This document shows positions 18,343 through 27,365 of a stretch of DNA of 38,193 nt, one piece after another. The translations under genes were made by a program, and so were the position numbers. Origin of the DNA: Cryobacterium sp. (GTDB lineage Bacteria; Actinomycetota; Actinomycetes; Actinomycetales; Microbacteriaceae); contig JAODMM010000035.1 in NCBI GenBank assembly GCA_025465015.1, positions 1 to 38,193 on the forward strand, in the 5' to 3' direction. Numbering within the stretch: position 1 is the stretch's first letter; each line of letters opens with the position of its first letter. Below the pieces are notes generated by a model, which saw nothing but the letters and a program-made list of their open reading frames with translations, ran no database searches and was not told the origin of the DNA.

Positions 18343-19304
18343 CTCGGTGCCGGTGCTCTCTGTGCCTCGAGCAGGGCGTCTACGTCGGCGCGTTGCGGCA
18401 GGCTGGGAGAGGCTCCCCGCCGTGTCACCGCCAGCGCCCCGGCCGCGATCGCGTGCCGGATGGCATCCGGCAGTTCGTTTCCCAGCGCAAGTGCGGCACC
18501 CAGGTAGCCGGCGAAGGCGTCCCCTGCCGCCGTGGTGTCCACGGCGGTGACAGGGATTGCGTCGAAACGGGTCACCTCGTCGCCGGAGACGAGTACGGCA
18601 CCGGCAGCAGCCATCGTGACCAGTGCGTGTCGGGCGCCGCGATTGATAAACCAGCGGCCCGCGCTCACCGCGGATTCGACGTCCGTCACCGGAATACCGG
18701 TCAAGATGCGCGCCTCCGTCTCGTTCGGAGTGACAATGTCGACCAGCGGCCAGATCTCATCGTCCAGCACCGCGGCCGGTGCGGGATCGAGAACCACCGT
18801 CAACCCGTTCTGGTGCGCCTTGCGGATCGCGTACTGGGTCAGTGCCCAGGGGATCTCAAGCTGAGTCAGGAGTACCCGTGAGGACGCGGCGCGGTCGGCG
18901 AATGCCTCATCGATCTGCTCTTCGTTGAGGGACCCGTTGGCGAGCGGGACCATCACGATGTCGTTCTCACCAGACTCGTCCACGCGGATATGCGCGATCC
19001 CGGTCGGCCCCTCGACGCGGCGGACGTGATCGATGTTGACCCCTGCGCGGAGGAGCCCGTCGGTGACCATCCCGGAGAAGAGATCGGTGCCGACGCAGCC
19101 GACTATGTGAGCGGATGCCCCGGCTAGCGCCGCGGAGACCGCCTGGTTGGCGCCCTTGCCGCCGAGGACGAGGGTGAAGTCGTCGCCCAGGATGGTCTCG
19201 CCTCCGGCGGGCAGGCGTTGGGAGAAGGTGGTGAGGTCGGCCGTGATGCTGCCGACGATGAGCACACCGCCGGGTTCGGACGTTGACGACGTTGTCTGAC
19301 TCAT
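18339..19304 (-). CDS. ribokinase-like PfkB family sugar kinase
   Basis: GSITADLTTFSQRLPAGGETILGDDFTLVLGGKGANQAVSAALAGA, VDTTAAGDAFAGYLGAALALG; ATGA overlap with gntR. Confidence 0.9.
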   Translation of the reverse strand: MSQTTSSTSEPGGVLIVGSITADLTTFSQRLPAGGETILGDDFTLVLGGKGANQAVSAALAGASAHIVGCVGTDLFSGMVTDGLLRAGVNIDHVRRVEGPTGIAHIRVDESGENDIVMVPLANGSLNEEQIDEAFADRAASSRVLLTQLEIPWALTQYAIRKAHQNGLTVVLDPAPAAVLDDEIWPLVDIVTPNETEARILTGIPVTDVESAVSAGRWFINRGARHALVTMAAAGAVLVSGDEVTRFDAIPVTAVDTTAAGDAFAGYLGAALALGNELPDAIRHAIAAGALAVTRRGASPSLPQRADVDALLEAQRAPAPR

Positions 19305-19363
19305 GTTCTGCCTTTCATGAGGCGCGCGTACGGGTGCGGACCGCTGAGGGAGGCGCCCCTGCC

Positions 19364-19373
19364 TGTAATTACA
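19364..19373. promoter_or_regulatory. TGTAATTACA palindromic operator upstream of ribokinase-gntR
   Basis: Exact 10-bp palindrome about 60 bp upstream of the 19304 start; identical to 17471-17480. Confidence 0.7.
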
Positions 19374-19520
19374 TTACCGGACAGGACAAGTCAGGATTGG
19401 TGGATTACGGAGCGCTCGCATTGGTACGTGGCCCCGGCGGCCCACAGCGGCGTCACCGGCGCGGACGACGTTCTCTGTCATCGGGCGTCCCGGCACGTTG
19501 TAGGAGAGCCAGGACCCGTG

Positions 19521-20207
19521 TCAGGGTGACGGCGCCAGCACTGCGTCACGCAGCCACTGCTCGACTCCTGAGATGTGGACCGTCGTGAGCGCCTCCGCAA
19601 GGTCAGTGTCTCCGCGTTCCAGGGCGTCGACGATCGCCCGATGTTCCGAGAGTGTCCGCACCACGGAGTTCTCCTGCGTCAGTCCCCGCCAGACCCGCGC
19701 TCGCACGGTGTGGCTGGAGAGGGAGTCAATCAGCCCGGCCAGGTAGGAGTTCCCCGCATGGGAGACGATTGCTCCGTGGAACTCGAGGTCATGGTCGACG
19801 AGCCCTTCGACGCTGGTCGACTCGTCGACCGCGTCGATCCGGGCGCGGAGGGCCTCGATGTCGGCGGCAATCATGCGAGGCGCGGCCAGGGCGACCGCGG
19901 CCGGTTCGAGGATTCGCCGCACGGCGAAGATCTCGAGAATCGAGGAGTCGTCGTGCAGGTCGACAACGAACGACATCGCTTCCAGCAGCAAGCGCGGCTC
20001 GAGACTGGTGACATAAGTGCCGTCACCGCGGCGGACATCCAGTACCCGGATCACTTCGAGCGCCTTCACGGCCTCACGCATGGAGCTTCTGGAAAGACCG
20101 AGGCGCTCAGAGAGTTCCTTCTCGGGAGGGAGCCGGTCACCGGGACCGATCTCTCCGGTGAGAAGCATCTCCTTGATCTTGAGGATTGCCGCGTCGGTCA
20201 CTGCCAT
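19521..20207 (-). CDS. FadR/GntR family transcriptional regulator (FCD domain)
   Basis: ILKIKEMLLTGEIGPGDRLPPEKELSERLGLSRSSMREAVKALEVIRVLDVRRGDGTYV; FCD-like region RRILEPAAVALAA...DHDLEFHGAIVSHAGNSYLAGLI. Confidence 0.92.
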   Translation of the reverse strand: MAVTDAAILKIKEMLLTGEIGPGDRLPPEKELSERLGLSRSSMREAVKALEVIRVLDVRRGDGTYVTSLEPRLLLEAMSFVVDLHDDSSILEIFAVRRILEPAAVALAAPRMIAADIEALRARIDAVDESTSVEGLVDHDLEFHGAIVSHAGNSYLAGLIDSLSSHTVRARVWRGLTQENSVVRTLSEHRAIVDALERGDTDLAEALTTVHISGVEQWLRDAVLAPSP

Positions 20208-20367
20208 ACAGACATCCTACCTTTTGGCCGTTCCGCTCGCCTGATCGCCGTTCCACCTGGAGGCAGTTGCCTGCGCCGGCGGCATCTGTGGCTGCGCGTG
20301 AAACTGCGTGTAGCCGCGTGCGACCCGGAGCATCCGTCGAGACGATACGCGGCGCCCACCGGTGAAC

Positions 20368-21696
20368 TCAGCCGATGCGACTCTGCTTCGCTGTCACCGG
20401 CAGGAGCAAGAGCAGCCCCACCAGCAGAACGGTCATGATGCCGAGGATGCCCCAGTACGTGGCTCCGAACACCGTGACCGCGATCGCGAATGCTGTCGGG
20501 GCGAGGAAGCCGACCGCCCGGCCTGTCGTGGCATACAGCCCGAAAACCTCGCCCTCCCGACCGGGCGGGATGAGCCGGGCGAGGAACGTCCGGCTGGCCG
20601 ACTGGGCCGGTCCCACGAAGAGGCAGAGGGCGAGGCCGGCCGTCCAGAATACGATCTGTCCGCCGTCATGAAGAAAGAACACGAGTGTGCCGCACACGAG
20701 AAGTCCGACGAGTGCCGTCACGATAACGGGTTTCGCGCCCAATCGATCATCGAGGGCGCCGACGCCCATAGTTGCGACGCCTGCAACTATGTTCGCGGCG
20801 ATGGCGAAGATGATGACCTCCCCGGCGGAGAACCGGAAGACGGATGCGGCGAGCACGCCCCCGAAAGTGAAGACCCCGGCGAGTCCATCACGGAAGACGG
20901 CGCTGGCCAGAAGGAAGTACACCGTCTGCCGGCTTGAGCGCCAGAGCTTCGTGACGTCACCCGCCAAGACGACATACGAGTGGAAGAAGCCGACCCTGTC
21001 CCGACCGCGGGATCCAGGGGATCGGTACTCCGGAACAGTGAGCAGCACCGGAAGAGCGAACAGGCCGAACCAGGCCGCCGAAATGAGCATCGACACCCGC
21101 ACGGCCAGGCCGTTCTCACTGGTCACTCCGAAGAGACCAACGTCGGGCTGAATGAAACCGAAATACACGATGAGCAACAGGACGATGCCTCCGAGGTAGC
21201 CCATGCCCCATCCGAAGCCGCTCACCTTCCCGATGGTCGCCGGTGTGGAGACCTGGGTCAGCATGGCGTTGTAGTTCACTCCCGCGAACTCGAAGAACAC
21301 GTTGCCCGCGGCGACGAGGAAGAGACCGAGGAGGAGAAAATCCGGGGAGGCCTCGACGAAGAACATCGCCGCCGTGAGAAGCACGACGATGCCCGTGTTG
21401 ATGCCGAGCCAGAACTTGCGTCGTCCCGACACGTCGGAGCGCTGACCGGTCACGGGCGCGAGCACGGCAACGAGGAAGCCCGCTATGGCCAGCGCCCAAC
21501 CCAGTTGAGCGGAGATCGCGGCTTCGTCCCCGAACGACGACCCGGCGATGTAGACGGTGAATACGAATGTGGTCACCACGGCATTGAAGGCGGCTGAGCC
21601 CCAGTCCCACAGGCTCCAGGCGAGGATATGCCTGCGGGGCGCCGGGGCGGGGACAACCCCGGGTTTCGCGCCACTCTGCGCTGCAATCTCGCTCAC
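20368..21696 (-). CDS. MFS transporter, UMF1/Atg22-like family
   Basis: Start LAWSLWDWGSAAFNAVVTTFVFTVYIA and multiple TM segments resemble the UMF1 family. Confidence 0.85.
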   Translation of the reverse strand: MSEIAAQSGAKPGVVPAPAPRRHILAWSLWDWGSAAFNAVVTTFVFTVYIAGSSFGDEAAISAQLGWALAIAGFLVAVLAPVTGQRSDVSGRRKFWLGINTGIVVLLTAAMFFVEASPDFLLLGLFLVAAGNVFFEFAGVNYNAMLTQVSTPATIGKVSGFGWGMGYLGGIVLLLIVYFGFIQPDVGLFGVTSENGLAVRVSMLISAAWFGLFALPVLLTVPEYRSPGSRGRDRVGFFHSYVVLAGDVTKLWRSSRQTVYFLLASAVFRDGLAGVFTFGGVLAASVFRFSAGEVIIFAIAANIVAGVATMGVGALDDRLGAKPVIVTALVGLLVCGTLVFFLHDGGQIVFWTAGLALCLFVGPAQSASRTFLARLIPPGREGEVFGLYATTGRAVGFLAPTAFAIAVTVFGATYWGILGIMTVLLVGLLLLLPVTAKQSRIG

Positions 21697-21761
21697 GCAA
21701 TCAGGCTAGCGGTCGGGAGGCGTCCCCATGGCGCCACTCCCCAGCCGCCGAAAAAGCATAA

Positions 21762-21782
21762 GTTGAGCCTTTCACACTCAAC
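21762..21782. promoter_or_regulatory. upstream HAIR-like HspR box (GTTGAGC-N7-ACTCAAC)
   Basis: Matches the HAIR architecture CTTGAGT-N7-ACTCAAG with exact N7 spacing and a few mismatches. Confidence 0.55.
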
Positions 21783-21825
21783 TTTCAGCATGCCGACTTG
21801 ACATGCTTTTCCTGGAAGTGGAACA

Positions 21826-21846
21826 CTTGAGTCATCAAGGCTCAAG
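21826..21846. promoter_or_regulatory. HAIR HspR box (CTTGAGT-catcaag-GCTCAAG) upstream of dnaK
   Basis: One mismatch to consensus CTTGAGT-N7-ACTCAAG, 32 bp upstream of the dnaK start. Confidence 0.85.
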
Positions 21847-21878
21847 TCTTAGAGACCCATTGAAGGAGACGCTCCAAT

Positions 21879-23735
21879 ATGTCACGTGCAGTAGGCATCG
21901 ACCTCGGAACCACCAACTCTGTGGTGGCCGTTCTCGAGGGTGGGGAACCCACCGTCATCGCGAACGCCGAGGGATTCCGCACCACCCCCTCGGTGGTCGC
22001 ATTCACCAAGGACGGTGAGGTGCTGGTCGGTGAGACCGCCAAGCGCCAGGCCGTCACGAACGTCGACCGCACCATCTCGTCCGTCAAGCGCCACATGGGC
22101 ACGAACTGGACCGTCGGCATCGACGAGAAGAAGTACACGCCGCAGGAGATCTCGGCGCGCATCCTCGCCAAGCTCAAGCGCGACGCCGAGCAGTACCTGG
22201 GTGACACGGTGACCGATGCCGTAGTAACGGTTCCGGCCTACTTCAACGACGCTGAGCGCCAGGCCACCAAGGAGGCCGGCGAGATCGCGGGCCTCAACGT
22301 CCTGCGCATCATCAACGAGCCCACCGCTGCCGCGCTCGCCTACGGCCTCGACAAGGGCAAAGAAGACGAGCTCATCTTGGTCTTCGACCTCGGCGGCGGC
22401 ACGTTCGATGTCTCTTTGCTTGAGGTGGGCAAGGACGACGACTTCTCGACCATCCAGGTGCGCGCCACCTCCGGTGACAACCGCCTCGGTGGTGACGACT
22501 GGGATCAGCGCATCGTCGACCACCTCATCAAGAAGTTCAAGGAAACGACCGGCGTCGACGTCTCCGGCGACAAAATCGCCAAGCAGCGACTGAAGGAAGC
22601 CGCGGAACAGGCCAAGAAGGAGCTGTCGTCGAGCATGTCGACCAGCATCCAGCTCCCCTACCTCTCCCTCACTGAGAACGGTCCCGCGAACCTCGACGAG
22701 ACGTTGACGCGCGCCCAGTTCGAGAACATGACCAGTGACCTGCTCGATCGCACCAAGAAGCCGTTCCAGGACGTCATCCGCGAGGCCGGCATCAAGGTCA
22801 GCGATATTGCACATGTCGTTCTCGTCGGGGGTTCGACCCGCATGCCTGCTGTCTCCGAGCTGGTGAAGCAGGAGACGGGCGGCCAGGAGCCCAACAAGGG
22901 CGTGAACCCCGATGAGGTCGTCGCCGTGGGCGCAGCCCTGCAGGCCGGTGTGCTGAAGGGCGAGCGCAAAGACGTCCTGCTTATCGACGTCACTCCGTTG
23001 TCTCTCGGTATCGAGACCAAGGGTGGCATCATGACCAAGCTGATCGAGCGCAACACTGCCATCCCGACCAAGCGGAGCGAGACCTTCACGACGGCGGATG
23101 ACAATCAGCCGTCGGTTGCGATCCAGGTCTTCCAGGGCGAGCGCGAATTCACCCGTGACAACAAGAACCTGGGAACCTTCGAGCTCACTGGCATCGCGCC
23201 GGCGCCGAGGGGCATCCCCCAGGTCGAGGTCACCTTCGACATCGACGCCAACGGGATTGTGCACGTGTCCGCCAAGGACAAGGGCACCGGCAAGGAGCAG
23301 TCGATGACCATCACCGGCGGGTCGTCGTTGGCGAAAGAGGACATCGAGCGCATGGTCCGCGAGGGCGAAGAGCATGCCGCCGAAGACAAGCGCCGTCGGG
23401 AGGCCACGGAGACGCGCAACACGGCTGAACAGCTGGCCTACTCGATCGACAAGCTGATCAAGGACAACGCCGACAAGCTGCCCGACGACGTGAAGTCTGA
23501 GGTGCAGGCTGATGTTGACGCACTTAAGTCGGCGCTCGCCGGCGACGACGACGCGGCAGTGAAGACCGCGTTCGACAAGCTGAACGAGAGCCAGGGCCGG
23601 CTGGGCGAAGCGATCTACGCGTCGAGCCAGGCGGATGCCGCGACGGACGCAGGTGCGAGTGATCAGCCTGCTGCACATTCCGACGAAGACGTGGTCGACG
23701 CTGAGGTAGTCGACGACGAGGACGAGAAGAAGTAG
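21879..23735 (+). CDS. dnaK: molecular chaperone DnaK (Hsp70)
   Basis: [42 protein letters not shown] and full-length Hsp70. Confidence 0.99.
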   Translation: MSRAVGIDLGTTNSVVAVLEGGEPTVIANAEGFRTTPSVVAFTKDGEVLVGETAKRQAVTNVDRTISSVKRHMGTNWTVGIDEKKYTPQEISARILAKLKRDAEQYLGDTVTDAVVTVPAYFNDAERQATKEAGEIAGLNVLRIINEPTAAALAYGLDKGKEDELILVFDLGGGTFDVSLLEVGKDDDFSTIQVRATSGDNRLGGDDWDQRIVDHLIKKFKETTGVDVSGDKIAKQRLKEAAEQAKKELSSSMSTSIQLPYLSLTENGPANLDETLTRAQFENMTSDLLDRTKKPFQDVIREAGIKVSDIAHVVLVGGSTRMPAVSELVKQETGGQEPNKGVNPDEVVAVGAALQAGVLKGERKDVLLIDVTPLSLGIETKGGIMTKLIERNTAIPTKRSETFTTADDNQPSVAIQVFQGEREFTRDNKNLGTFELTGIAPAPRGIPQVEVTFDIDANGIVHVSAKDKGTGKEQSMTITGGSSLAKEDIERMVREGEEHAAEDKRRREATETRNTAEQLAYSIDKLIKDNADKLPDDVKSEVQADVDALKSALAGDDDAAVKTAFDKLNESQGRLGEAIYASSQADAATDAGASDQPAAHSDEDVVDAEVVDDEDEKK

Positions 23736-23752
23736 CCCACCAGGCTCAGGGA

Positions 23753-24373
23753 ATGAAAATGACCAACGAACAGAACGACGAACCGATCGAAGAGCCGATC
23801 GAAGAAGCCGTCGGCCTTCCGACGGATTCAGGGACCGAGCAGACCGAGGGGGCGCCCGAGAACGGCGCCCCCGAGGCCTCGGCCGACGGCATCGAGGAAG
23901 ACGAACTGACCGTCCAGGACATCTTGGACGCCGCAGACCGTGAGGCGGCAGAGCCGTCGAGCGAGCACCTCGCTGACCTCAAGCGCGTCACTGCCGAGTA
24001 CGCCAACTATCGCAAGCGCACGGAGACCAACCGTGAACTTGAGCGTGAGCGTGTGGTCGGTGACGTCGTGAAGGTGCTGCTGCCCGTGCTCGACGACCTG
24101 AACCGAGCGGAGAAGCACGGCGACCTCGAGGGGGACACCCCCTTCGCGACCATCGCCGCGAAGCTGCGCACGGGCGTCGAACGCCTGGGTCTCACCTCCT
24201 TCGGCACCGTGGGAGAACCGTTCGACCCGACGGTGCATGAAGCGATCTTCCAGCAGCCCAGCCCCGACGTCGAGACAGAGACCGTTGCGGACGTCGTCGA
24301 GACCGGCTACCACCTCGGCTCGACCCTGCTTCGCGCGGCCAAGGTCGTGGTGCAGGTACCGAGCGATGGCTAG
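23753..24373 (+). CDS. grpE: nucleotide exchange factor GrpE
   Basis: ADLKRVTAEYANYRKRTETNRELERERVVGDVVKVLLPVLDDLNRAEKHGD; FDPTVHEAIFQQPSPDVE; acidic N-terminus. Confidence 0.97.
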   Translation: MKMTNEQNDEPIEEPIEEAVGLPTDSGTEQTEGAPENGAPEASADGIEEDELTVQDILDAADREAAEPSSEHLADLKRVTAEYANYRKRTETNRELERERVVGDVVKVLLPVLDDLNRAEKHGDLEGDTPFATIAAKLRTGVERLGLTSFGTVGEPFDPTVHEAIFQQPSPDVETETVADVVETGYHLGSTLLRAAKVVVQVPSDG

Positions 24374-25376
24374 CCAGGACTGGTTCGATAAGGACTTCTA
24401 CAAGATCCTCGGCGTGGCGAAGGACATCACGCCGGCGGAACTGAAGAAGGCGTATCGGAAGCTTGCGCGGAAGTACCATCCGGATTCCAACCCGGGAGAC
24501 GCCGCCGCCGAGGCGCGGTTTAAGGAGATCAGCGAGGCACACTCCGTGCTCGCCGACCCAGAGCAGCGCAAGGAGTACGACGCCGTTCGCGCCATGGGCA
24601 GTGGGGCACGCTTCACTGCCCCCGGCGGCGGCGGTCAGGCCGGTGGCTTCGAAGACGTTTTCGGAGGCATGTTCGGCGGTGGCGGGAGGCAGCAGAACTA
24701 CACGTTCCAACAGGGCGGCTTCGACGATATCCTCGGGGGCATGTTCGGGGGGGCTGGCGGACCCGGAGGGCCCGGAGGCGGGTTCGGTAGTTCCAGCGGT
24801 GGGTTCCGCGGCTACGGCGGACCGACCAGGGGCCGTGACGTCGTGGCTTCGGCGACGATCGACTTCACCACCGCCGCTCACGGTGACCAAATCACGCTGC
24901 AGACTCAGGACGGCCGCCCGATCAAGGTGAAGATTCCCGCGGGGGTGTCCGATGGCCAGAAGATCAAGTTGCGTGGCAAGGGGCAGCCCAGTCCCGACGG
25001 CGGAGATCCGGGAGACATCGTGCTCTCCATCAGTGTGCGCAAGCATCCGGTGTTCGAGCGCGACGGGCTGAACCTCCGTGTGAGCGTTCCGGTCACGTTC
25101 GCCGAAGCGACGCTGGGGGCGACCATCGAGGTTCCCACCCTCGGCGGCGACCCGGTCAAGCTGCGAGTCGCTCCCGGAACACCAAGCGGCCGCGTGCTGC
25201 GGGTGAAGGGACGAGGCATCTCGACGGCAAAGGGCACCGGTGATCTCCTCGCCGAAGTGCAGGTCGCGGTGCCCTCGCACCTCGGCAAAGACGCCGAGGA
25301 GAAGCTCCGGGCGTTCGTTGACGCTCTGCCGAAGGAGAATCCACGGGACGAGCTCCTGGCCAGGGCGCGGAGCTAG
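24366..25376 (+). CDS. dnaJ: DnaJ-family J-protein without zinc-finger cysteines
   Basis: J-domain DFYKILGVAKDITPAELKKAYRKLARKYHPDSNPGD, G/F-rich linker, C-terminal beta domains; no Cys residues in the translation. Confidence 0.93.
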   Translation: MASQDWFDKDFYKILGVAKDITPAELKKAYRKLARKYHPDSNPGDAAAEARFKEISEAHSVLADPEQRKEYDAVRAMGSGARFTAPGGGGQAGGFEDVFGGMFGGGGRQQNYTFQQGGFDDILGGMFGGAGGPGGPGGGFGSSSGGFRGYGGPTRGRDVVASATIDFTTAAHGDQITLQTQDGRPIKVKIPAGVSDGQKIKLRGKGQPSPDGGDPGDIVLSISVRKHPVFERDGLNLRVSVPVTFAEATLGATIEVPTLGGDPVKLRVAPGTPSGRVLRVKGRGISTAKGTGDLLAEVQVAVPSHLGKDAEEKLRAFVDALPKENPRDELLARARS

Positions 25377-25378
25377 GG

Positions 25379-25804
25379 ATGGACGAGAACTCGCCGGTCT
25401 TCGTCATCTCGATGGCGGCGGAGCTTGCGAACATGCACCCGCAAACCCTCCGCCAGTACGACCGCCTCGGGCTCGTCAGTCCCGGCCGCACCGTGGGCAA
25501 GTCCCGCCGCTACTCCGTACGCGACGTCGCCAAGCTGCGGGAGATCGCGCAACTGAGCGGTGAAGGGGTGAGTCTGGAGGGCATCCGCCGAATTCTCGGC
25601 CTTGAAGACCAGGTCGCCGGCCTTCGGGCGCGGGTGGGGGAGCTCGAATCCGCACTTGCTGACGAGCTGCTCAACCGGCCCGGTCGGCGCGTGTTCGCGG
25701 CGGGCGCCGAAGGTGAGGTCATCTCGGTCAAGGCGGGGACCCGGCTTCGCCGCTCCAACCAGGTCGTGGTGTGGCGCCCGCTCGACCGGGGGCCTGTGAC
25801 CTGA
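25379..25804 (+). CDS. hspR: MerR-family heat shock repressor HspR
   Basis: VFVISMAAELANMHPQTLRQYDRLGLVSPGRTVGKSRRYSVRDVAKLREIAQLSGEGVSLEGIRRIL, downstream of dnaJ. Confidence 0.95.
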   Translation: MDENSPVFVISMAAELANMHPQTLRQYDRLGLVSPGRTVGKSRRYSVRDVAKLREIAQLSGEGVSLEGIRRILGLEDQVAGLRARVGELESALADELLNRPGRRVFAAGAEGEVISVKAGTRLRRSNQVVVWRPLDRGPVT

Positions 25805-25840
25805 CGCCCCCATCCCTCCGCACCTGAGGTGTCGGTGCGA

Positions 25841-25854
25841 GCGCTCTAGAGCGC
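25841..25854. terminator. 14-bp perfect palindrome GCGCTCTAGAGCGC downstream of hspR; possible terminator
   Basis: Read directly, 36 bp after the hspR stop. Confidence 0.35.
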
Positions 25855-25934
25855 CGCTTGCATGACGACCCGCAACATAACGCTTTGTGTCGTTCTCCCT
25901 GTCGCCTCCGGTACGGATGTTGGACCATGGAGGG

Positions 25935-27317
25935 ATGGCCAGACAGATCCGATTCAATGCCTTCGACATGAACTGCGTCGCCCACCAGTCGGCGGGGATG
26001 TGGCGCCACCCCGATGACCAGGCGTGGCGTTACAAAGACCTCCGATACTGGACCGAGTTGGCGCAGCTCCTCGAGCGCGGCCGGTTCGACGGCATCTTCA
26101 TCGCCGACGTGCTCGGCACCTACGACGTCTACGGCGGAAACAACGAGGCCGCCATCCGGCACGGTGCCCAGGTGCCCGTCGGTGACCCGCTGCTGGTAAT
26201 CCCCGCCATGGCCTTCGTCACGGAGCACCTCGGCTTCGGCGTCACGGCAGGCACCGCGTACGAGCATCCGTACCCGTTCGCGCGCCGCATGTCAACGCTC
26301 GACCACCTGACCAACGGGCGCATCGGCTGGAACGTCGTCACCGGGTATCTTCCCTCGGCCGCCCGGAACATGGGCCATGAGGACCAGCTCGAGCACGACG
26401 ACCGCTACGACCACGCCGACGAGTACCTTGAGGTGCTCTACAAATTGTGGGAAGGCTCCTGGGAAGATGACGCGGTCGTGCGCGACCGGGAAACCGGGAT
26501 CTTCACCGACCCGTCCAAGGTGCACGAGATCGGGCATGTGGGCAAGCACTACACGGTTCCGGGCATCCACCTTGCGGAACCGTCGCCCCAGCGTTCGCCT
26601 GTGATCTATCAGGCGGGCGCGTCCTCACGCGGCATCGGCTTCGCGGCTGAGAACGCGGAGGCGATCTTTGTCGCGGCAGCGACGAAGGCCGGGCTGAAGT
26701 CGACCGTCGCCAAGATCCGCGACGCGCTCGAGGCGGCCGGACGTGACCGCTACGCGGCGAAGATCTACACGCTCCTCACGATCATCACCGACGAGACGTC
26801 AGAGAAGGCGCGGGCGAAGCACGAGGAATACAAGGCTTACGCCAGCGAAGAGGGCGCGCTCGTGTTCATGTCGGGTTGGATGGGTATCGACCTGTCGCAG
26901 TACGACCTCGACGAGCCGATCGGCAACGTCAAGAGCAACGCGATCCAGTCGGTCGTGGCCAACTTCCAGGAGGCGGCAGAAGATGGAAGCCAGTGGACTG
27001 TGCGGGACATCGCCCGGCACGGTGCCATCGGAGGTCTGGGGCCCTTCGTTGTCGGGTCGGGCTCAGAGATTGCCGACCACCTCGAGGAATGGGTTCGAGA
27101 CACGGACGTCGACGGCTTCAACCTGGCCTACGCCATCACCCCGGGCAGCTTCGAGGATGTCGTGAAGTGGGTGATCCCCGAGCTCCAGAAGCGAGGCTCG
27201 TACCCCACCGAATACACCGAAGGGACGCTCCGCAACAAGCTGCACGGGCGCGGTGACCGCCTTCCCGACGAGCACAGAGGGGCCGGCTTCCGGGTGGGTG
27301 CTCGCGTGCCGAGCTGA
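25935..27317 (+). CDS. LLM-class FMN-dependent monooxygenase, NtaA/SnaA/DszA family
   Basis: AGMWRHPDDQAWRYKDLRYWTELAQLLERGRFDGIFIADVLGTYDVYGG, HPYPFARRMSTLDHLTNGRIGWNVVTGYL, SPVIYQAGASSRGIGFAAENAEAIFV. Confidence 0.94.
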   Translation: MARQIRFNAFDMNCVAHQSAGMWRHPDDQAWRYKDLRYWTELAQLLERGRFDGIFIADVLGTYDVYGGNNEAAIRHGAQVPVGDPLLVIPAMAFVTEHLGFGVTAGTAYEHPYPFARRMSTLDHLTNGRIGWNVVTGYLPSAARNMGHEDQLEHDDRYDHADEYLEVLYKLWEGSWEDDAVVRDRETGIFTDPSKVHEIGHVGKHYTVPGIHLAEPSPQRSPVIYQAGASSRGIGFAAENAEAIFVAAATKAGLKSTVAKIRDALEAAGRDRYAAKIYTLLTIITDETSEKARAKHEEYKAYASEEGALVFMSGWMGIDLSQYDLDEPIGNVKSNAIQSVVANFQEAAEDGSQWTVRDIARHGAIGGLGPFVVGSGSEIADHLEEWVRDTDVDGFNLAYAITPGSFEDVVKWVIPELQKRGSYPTEYTEGTLRNKLHGRGDRLPDEHRGAGFRVGARVPS

Positions 27318-27365
27318 CGGATGCCCTGAGGCGAGGGCAGGCGCCGGGAGGGTACCGTTGCACGG

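Noticed and set aside
37-20207. Idea that the sugar island is an integrative element at tRNA-Gly
   Set aside because: No integrase, transposase or duplicated tRNA 3' end (att) recognised; conserved dcd lies between the tRNA and the sugar genes.
21882-23678. 598-aa ORF antisense to dnaK
   Set aside because: High-GC shadow ORF; dnaK on the other strand is unambiguous and the antisense protein lacks recognisable domains.
9436-25895. Similar strings AACATAACGATCTTGT (about 9445) and AACATAACGCTTTGT (about 25875) as a shared operator
   Set aside because: Only two imperfect matches, no symmetry, unrelated downstream genes; too weak without a genome-wide scan.
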